Shown one piece after another: positions 5,564-7,448 of a DNA stretch of 7,448 nt (its first letter is position 1; the number at the start of each line of letters is the position of its first letter). The DNA lies in contig CAJQOW010000283.1 in the NCBI GenBank assembly GCA_905480055.1, forward strand, positions 1-7,448, given 5' to 3'. This stretch comes from an uncultured Acidimicrobiia bacterium. GTDB lineage: Bacteria; Actinomycetota; Acidimicrobiia; UBA5794. The notes beneath the pieces are model-generated. The model had not been told where the DNA came from, did no database searches, and was given only the letters and a program-made list of their open reading frames with translations. Both the position numbers and the translations under genes were made by a program.

Positions 5564-5570
5564 TGCGGCA

Positions 5571-5576
5571 ACGCTA
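5571..5576 (-). promoter_or_regulatory. Candidate -10 for leaderless TSUP operon
   Basis: TAGCGT on the minus strand fits TAnnnT and ends 7 nt before the first TSUP ATG, which lacks an SD. The best -35 match (AGGTCA, 5598-5593, 16-nt spacing) is weak. The 54-bp gap is shared with the divergent lipoprotein promoter. Confidence 0.35.
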
Positions 5577-5605
5577 GCCCCAAGCCGGTTGTTGACCTCT
5601 GTCAG

Positions 5606-5611
5606 TACAGT
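5606..5611 (+). promoter_or_regulatory. Candidate -10 for leaderless lipoprotein mRNA
   Basis: TACAGT fits TAnnnT and ends 6 nt before the GTG at 5618, so transcription would start at or next to the start codon. No SD is present. No -35 is seen at the usual distance; TTGACC (5592-5597) is too close (8 nt). Confidence 0.4.
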
Positions 5612-5617
5612 TCCGGG

Positions 5618-6277
5618 GTGCTCAAGACCTTCCTTATCGCTCTGTGCGTGGCCATCATCGGTGCCGCGTGCTCCTCGGGCTCAGCCGAACCTGCTGGTCA
5701 CGAGAACCCAGAACGCGCAGTTGTCTCATGGTTCGAGGCAATCGACGCCGGTGACGCAGAGGTAGCAACCTCTTCAGTCCACGACGGGTCGCTTGCAGTC
5801 ATCCTCAGCATCGAGAACGACTACGACGAAACCACCACGGCCGCCTATCTCGCCGATGGGGTGCCTGCGGACGTCCAAGCCGCCTACTGGGAATCGTTCG
5901 CCCAGGGATTCAGCGAGTTTGCATCCCGGCCGATCTCGAGCCTCACCGTGGGGCAGAGCGAGACGTTCTCCGCCGAGGGAGTTGCGTTTGCACGGGTCCC
6001 GATATCAGGTGGCTTGAGCGCAGGGTCGGTCGTGTATACCCGCATGCAGGAGGACGGCTCGTGGGAAGTTGACCTCATCGCCACGCTCGGCGATGGGTTC
6101 GCCACGTTGCTCACCGACAACTACCGAAACCTCGAGGAGACAGAGGCTGGCGACCAGATCCGCGTCGCCTACATCGACGTCGTTGCCCCCGGTATCTGGG
6201 CAGCCATCACCGACAGCTCGTACGGAGACGACTTCAACCGCGTTGCCCTCACGCTGGTCGGTCAGATCGAGGGCTGA
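5618..6277 (+). CDS. Putative lipoprotein, possibly NTF2-like fold
   Basis: This is a 219-residue secreted, lipid-anchored protein of unknown function. The N-terminus is a type II signal: Lys3, a hydrophobic core (4-16, FLIALCVAIIGAA) and Cys18 in a GAAC lipobox; Gly at -3 is less usual than Leu. A short Ser/Gly/Glu-rich linker follows. The segment NPERAVVSWFEAIDAGDAE (30-48) and the later EDGSWEVDLIATLGDGF (145-161) resemble SnoaL/NTF2-like domains found in actinobacterial lipoproteins; this fold call is a guess from pattern. The GTG at 5618 is chosen because it directly precedes the signal sequence; the frame is open upstream to 5267 but that part is antisense to the TSUP genes and lacks a signal. 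It is convergent with the F420 enzyme gene, 1 nt away. Confidence 0.8.
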   Translation: MLKTFLIALCVAIIGAACSSGSAEPAGHENPERAVVSWFEAIDAGDAEVATSSVHDGSLAVILSIENDYDETTTAAYLADGVPADVQAAYWESFAQGFSEFASRPISSLTVGQSETFSAEGVAFARVPISGGLSAGSVVYTRMQEDGSWEVDLIATLGDGFATLLTDNYRNLEETEAGDQIRVAYIDVVAPGIWAAITDSSYGDDFNRVALTLVGQIEG

Positions 6278-6285
6278 TTCAGCCC
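6271..6285. terminator. Palindrome holding both convergent stop codons
   Basis: GGGCTG (6271-6276) pairs with CAGCCC (6280-6285) across ATT. The TGA of the lipoprotein gene (6275-6277) and the TGA of the F420 enzyme gene (TCA on the + strand, 6279-6281) both lie in it. It could be a small bidirectional terminator, but the stem is short and no T tract follows on either strand. Confidence 0.3.
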
Positions 6286-7265
6286 ATCTTGCGAAGTTCC
6301 GGCAGCACCTCGGAACCCAACATCGCGATCGTTGATGGCTGGTCGAGCGAAGTTGTCTGGATCGCGACGATGTCAGCCCCGACATCTTCGATGAGCGGCG
6401 AATACACCCTGAGGTAGTCCTCCGGCGTGCTCACGATCGAGTACATGCCAAGAATCTCGCTGCGTGGCATTGCATCCGCACGCTCGCGCAAATCCTTCGG
6501 GTCGACAGCCTCGAGACGCCCCGGCGCCCGCAAGCCTCTCCACGCGCCAAGTGTCGTCCATGCCTGCTCGTCGTTGTCTGCACGGATGGACCAGCGCGAA
6601 GCCAACACCGTCGGTGCGGGTCTGCCAGCGGCTTCTGCGGCTGCACGAACCGGTGCGATGACCCGTTCGAACGTTGTCTCGGGATCTCTCACCGAGGTGA
6701 TCACGCCGTTCGCCTTCGTACCGGCGAGCGTGGCCGACTTGGGGCCACCAGCGGCCATGAAGATCGGAACGGGATGGACAGGAGGGCTGTACAGCTTCGC
6801 CCTGTCCGTGCGGTAGTACTCGCCGTCGTAGGTCAGCTTTTCTCCGTCGAGGAGGGCGCCCATGATGTCGAGTGCCTCGCTCATGCGGGCGGCACGCTCG
6901 GCATACTTCGGAAAGGTGTACCCGAGCGGCCCCTCGTTGAGGTTCTCGCCCGTACCCACGCCCAGGCTGAATCGACCACCCGACAGGCGGTCCAACGTTG
7001 CGGCCGCCTGGGCCACTACGGCGGGGTGGAACCGGAACAGGGGAGTCGTGACGCCCGTCACGAACTGGATGCGTTCGGTTGCCTGGGCCATCGCCGCAAT
7101 GGTTGCGTATGCGAAGCCCGATGCCCCGAGGTCGTCGACCCATGGATGGAAGTGTTCAGACACCTCAACCATGTCGAATCCAGCTTCCTCAGCGAGGACG
7201 GCATGGCGGACGAGTTCCTCTGGCTGGAATTGCTCGTGGCCACAGAAGTATGCGATTTCGGTCAT
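6279..7265 (-). CDS. F420-dependent oxidoreductase, FGD-like (luciferase-like fold)
   Basis: This 328-residue luciferase-like (LLM class) enzyme closely resembles F420-dependent glucose-6-phosphate dehydrogenase, FGD (336 residues in M. tuberculosis). Matching motifs are EQFQPEELV (11-19), SEHFHPW (36-42), RFHPAVVAQAAATL (78-91), GVGTGENLNE (102-111), YDGEYYR (146-152) and AAGGPKSATLAG (171-182). By recalled alignment, catalytic His40, Trp44 and Glu109 of FGD1 correspond to His38, Trp42 and Glu107, while Asp39 is Glu37. Of the residues that hold the sugar phosphate, Lys198 is Arg193, Lys259 is Arg250 and Arg283 is Met274. F420 use is therefore likely but glucose-6-phosphate may not be the substrate. 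ATG 7265 has AGGA 5 nt upstream. No F420 biosynthesis gene is in view. Confidence 0.88.
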   Translation of the reverse strand: MTEIAYFCGHEQFQPEELVRHAVLAEEAGFDMVEVSEHFHPWVDDLGASGFAYATIAAMAQATERIQFVTGVTTPLFRFHPAVVAQAAATLDRLSGGRFSLGVGTGENLNEGPLGYTFPKYAERAARMSEALDIMGALLDGEKLTYDGEYYRTDRAKLYSPPVHPVPIFMAAGGPKSATLAGTKANGVITSVRDPETTFERVIAPVRAAAEAAGRPAPTVLASRWSIRADNDEQAWTTLGAWRGLRAPGRLEAVDPKDLRERADAMPRSEILGMYSIVSTPEDYLRVYSPLIEDVGADIVAIQTTSLDQPSTIAMLGSEVLPELRKMG

Positions 7266-7298
7266 GCTGGTCCTGCTTTCGAGTTGTTCAGCCTAGGA

Positions 7299-7324
7299 GC
7301 GCTGCCGCAACTGCCCGGCAGCGC
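7299..7324 (-). terminator. 9-bp hairpin between katG and the F420 enzyme gene
   Basis: GCGCTGCCG (7299-7307) pairs perfectly with CGGCAGCGC (7316-7324) around an 8-nt loop. It lies about 50 nt after the katG stop in the direction of katG transcription and about 34 nt before the F420 enzyme start. No U tract follows. It could end the katG transcript or sit in the leader of the next gene. Confidence 0.4.
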
Positions 7325-7376
7325 CACGGTCGAGTCATGGCGCAGCCCCCCGGTGGTCGGTCAGCCTTGGGGCGCA

Positions 7377-7448
7377 CTACGCGAGGTCGAATCGGTCCAG
7401 GCTCATCACCTTGTCCCAGGCTGACACGAAGTCATTGACGAACCTGCT
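7377..7448 (-). CDS. katG: Catalase-peroxidase KatG, C-terminal 23 codons (partial)
   Basis: The minus strand at the right edge encodes SRFVNDFVSAWDKVMSLDRF followed by DLA and a TAG stop at 7379-7377. This is the characteristic KatG C-terminus; typical family members end in a near-identical FV-x-AWDKVMNLDRFDLA pattern. KatG is a heme enzyme that destroys hydrogen peroxide and has peroxidase activity. The rest, including the heme and active-site domains, lies beyond the window, so integrity of the gene cannot be judged. The gap of 111 bp to the F420 enzyme gene holds the hairpin at 7299-7324. Confidence 0.88.
   Translation of the reverse strand, partial: SRFVNDFVSAWDKVMSLDRFDLA

Noticed and set aside
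5267..5617. Upstream extension of the lipoprotein frame (336 residues in total).
   Set aside because: It is antisense to the TSUP genes, has His/Asp/Gly-rich shadow composition, and would bury the signal peptide and lipobox internally.
7340..7375. Possible second hairpin GCGC..CCCC / GGGGCGC just after the katG stop.
   Set aside because: Pairing needs a 2-nt bulge and a 19-nt loop; the cleaner 9-bp hairpin at 7299-7324 is the better candidate.
6774..7424. Open frame of 216 codons on the plus strand.
   Set aside because: It is antisense to the well-supported F420 enzyme gene and the katG end; no family pattern is visible.
1..7448. Mobile element, phage, CRISPR array, toxin-antitoxin or new defence system.
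   Set aside because: No transposase, integrase or spaced repeats are visible, and all long frames not treated as shadows fit known families or a plausible lipoprotein. The tRNA end at the left edge could be an attachment site, but no matching repeat of its 3' sequence was seen beyond the hairpin.

Overview
The window looks like a chromosomal segment of an actinobacterium, probably outside the well-studied genera. The DNA is GC-rich (about 60-65% by eye). GTG and TTG starts are common. A NIF3-like gene is followed directly by a C4 zinc-ribbon coiled-coil gene, as in Mycobacterium (the Rv2230c-Rv2229c pair), and there is a coenzyme F420-type oxidoreductase. Several starts have an actinobacterial TAnnnT hexamer 6-7 nt upstream and no Shine-Dalgarno (SD), which suggests leaderless transcripts. 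No genus can be named from the sequence alone.

Layout, left to right. Positions 1-25 are the 3' end of a tRNA on the + strand; its acceptor strand runs into a perfect 19-bp hairpin (18-59). A glutaryl-CoA dehydrogenase gene (224-1432, -) follows. Divergent from it is a small Flp-type pilin gene (1590-1820, +), convergent with a DUF2007 protein gene (1836-2069, -). A tight + strand cluster covers 2225-4835: GNAT acetyltransferase, NIF3/DUF34 protein, zinc-ribbon coiled-coil protein and YdjM-like membrane protein, with gaps of 18, 1 and 3 nt. The last gene overlaps tail-to-tail by 36 bp with two translationally coupled half-length TSUP (TauE/SafE) membrane proteins (4800-5207 and 5207-5563, -). 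Divergent from those is a lipoprotein gene (5618-6277, +). It is convergent with an F420-dependent glucose-6-phosphate dehydrogenase-like gene (6279-7265, -), and both stop codons lie in one short palindrome. At the right edge is the C-terminus of catalase-peroxidase KatG (7377-7448, -), recognised from its last 23 codons.

How the genes work together: the 2225-4835 cluster is probably one transcript. Its core is the conserved NIF3/zinc-ribbon pair, whose exact role is unsettled. The two TSUP halves most likely assemble into one 8-helix transporter. The other genes look like single housekeeping or accessory functions: lysine/tryptophan or glutarate catabolism, pilus subunit, cell-surface lipoprotein, F420 redox and peroxide defence. 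I see no mobile element, CRISPR array, phage gene or obvious new multigene defence system. The most notable items are the tRNA-overlapping hairpin, the split TSUP pair, the residue changes in the FGD-like and NIF3-like proteins, the three-copy ACCCAT element ahead of the pilin gene, and the leaderless-type starts.
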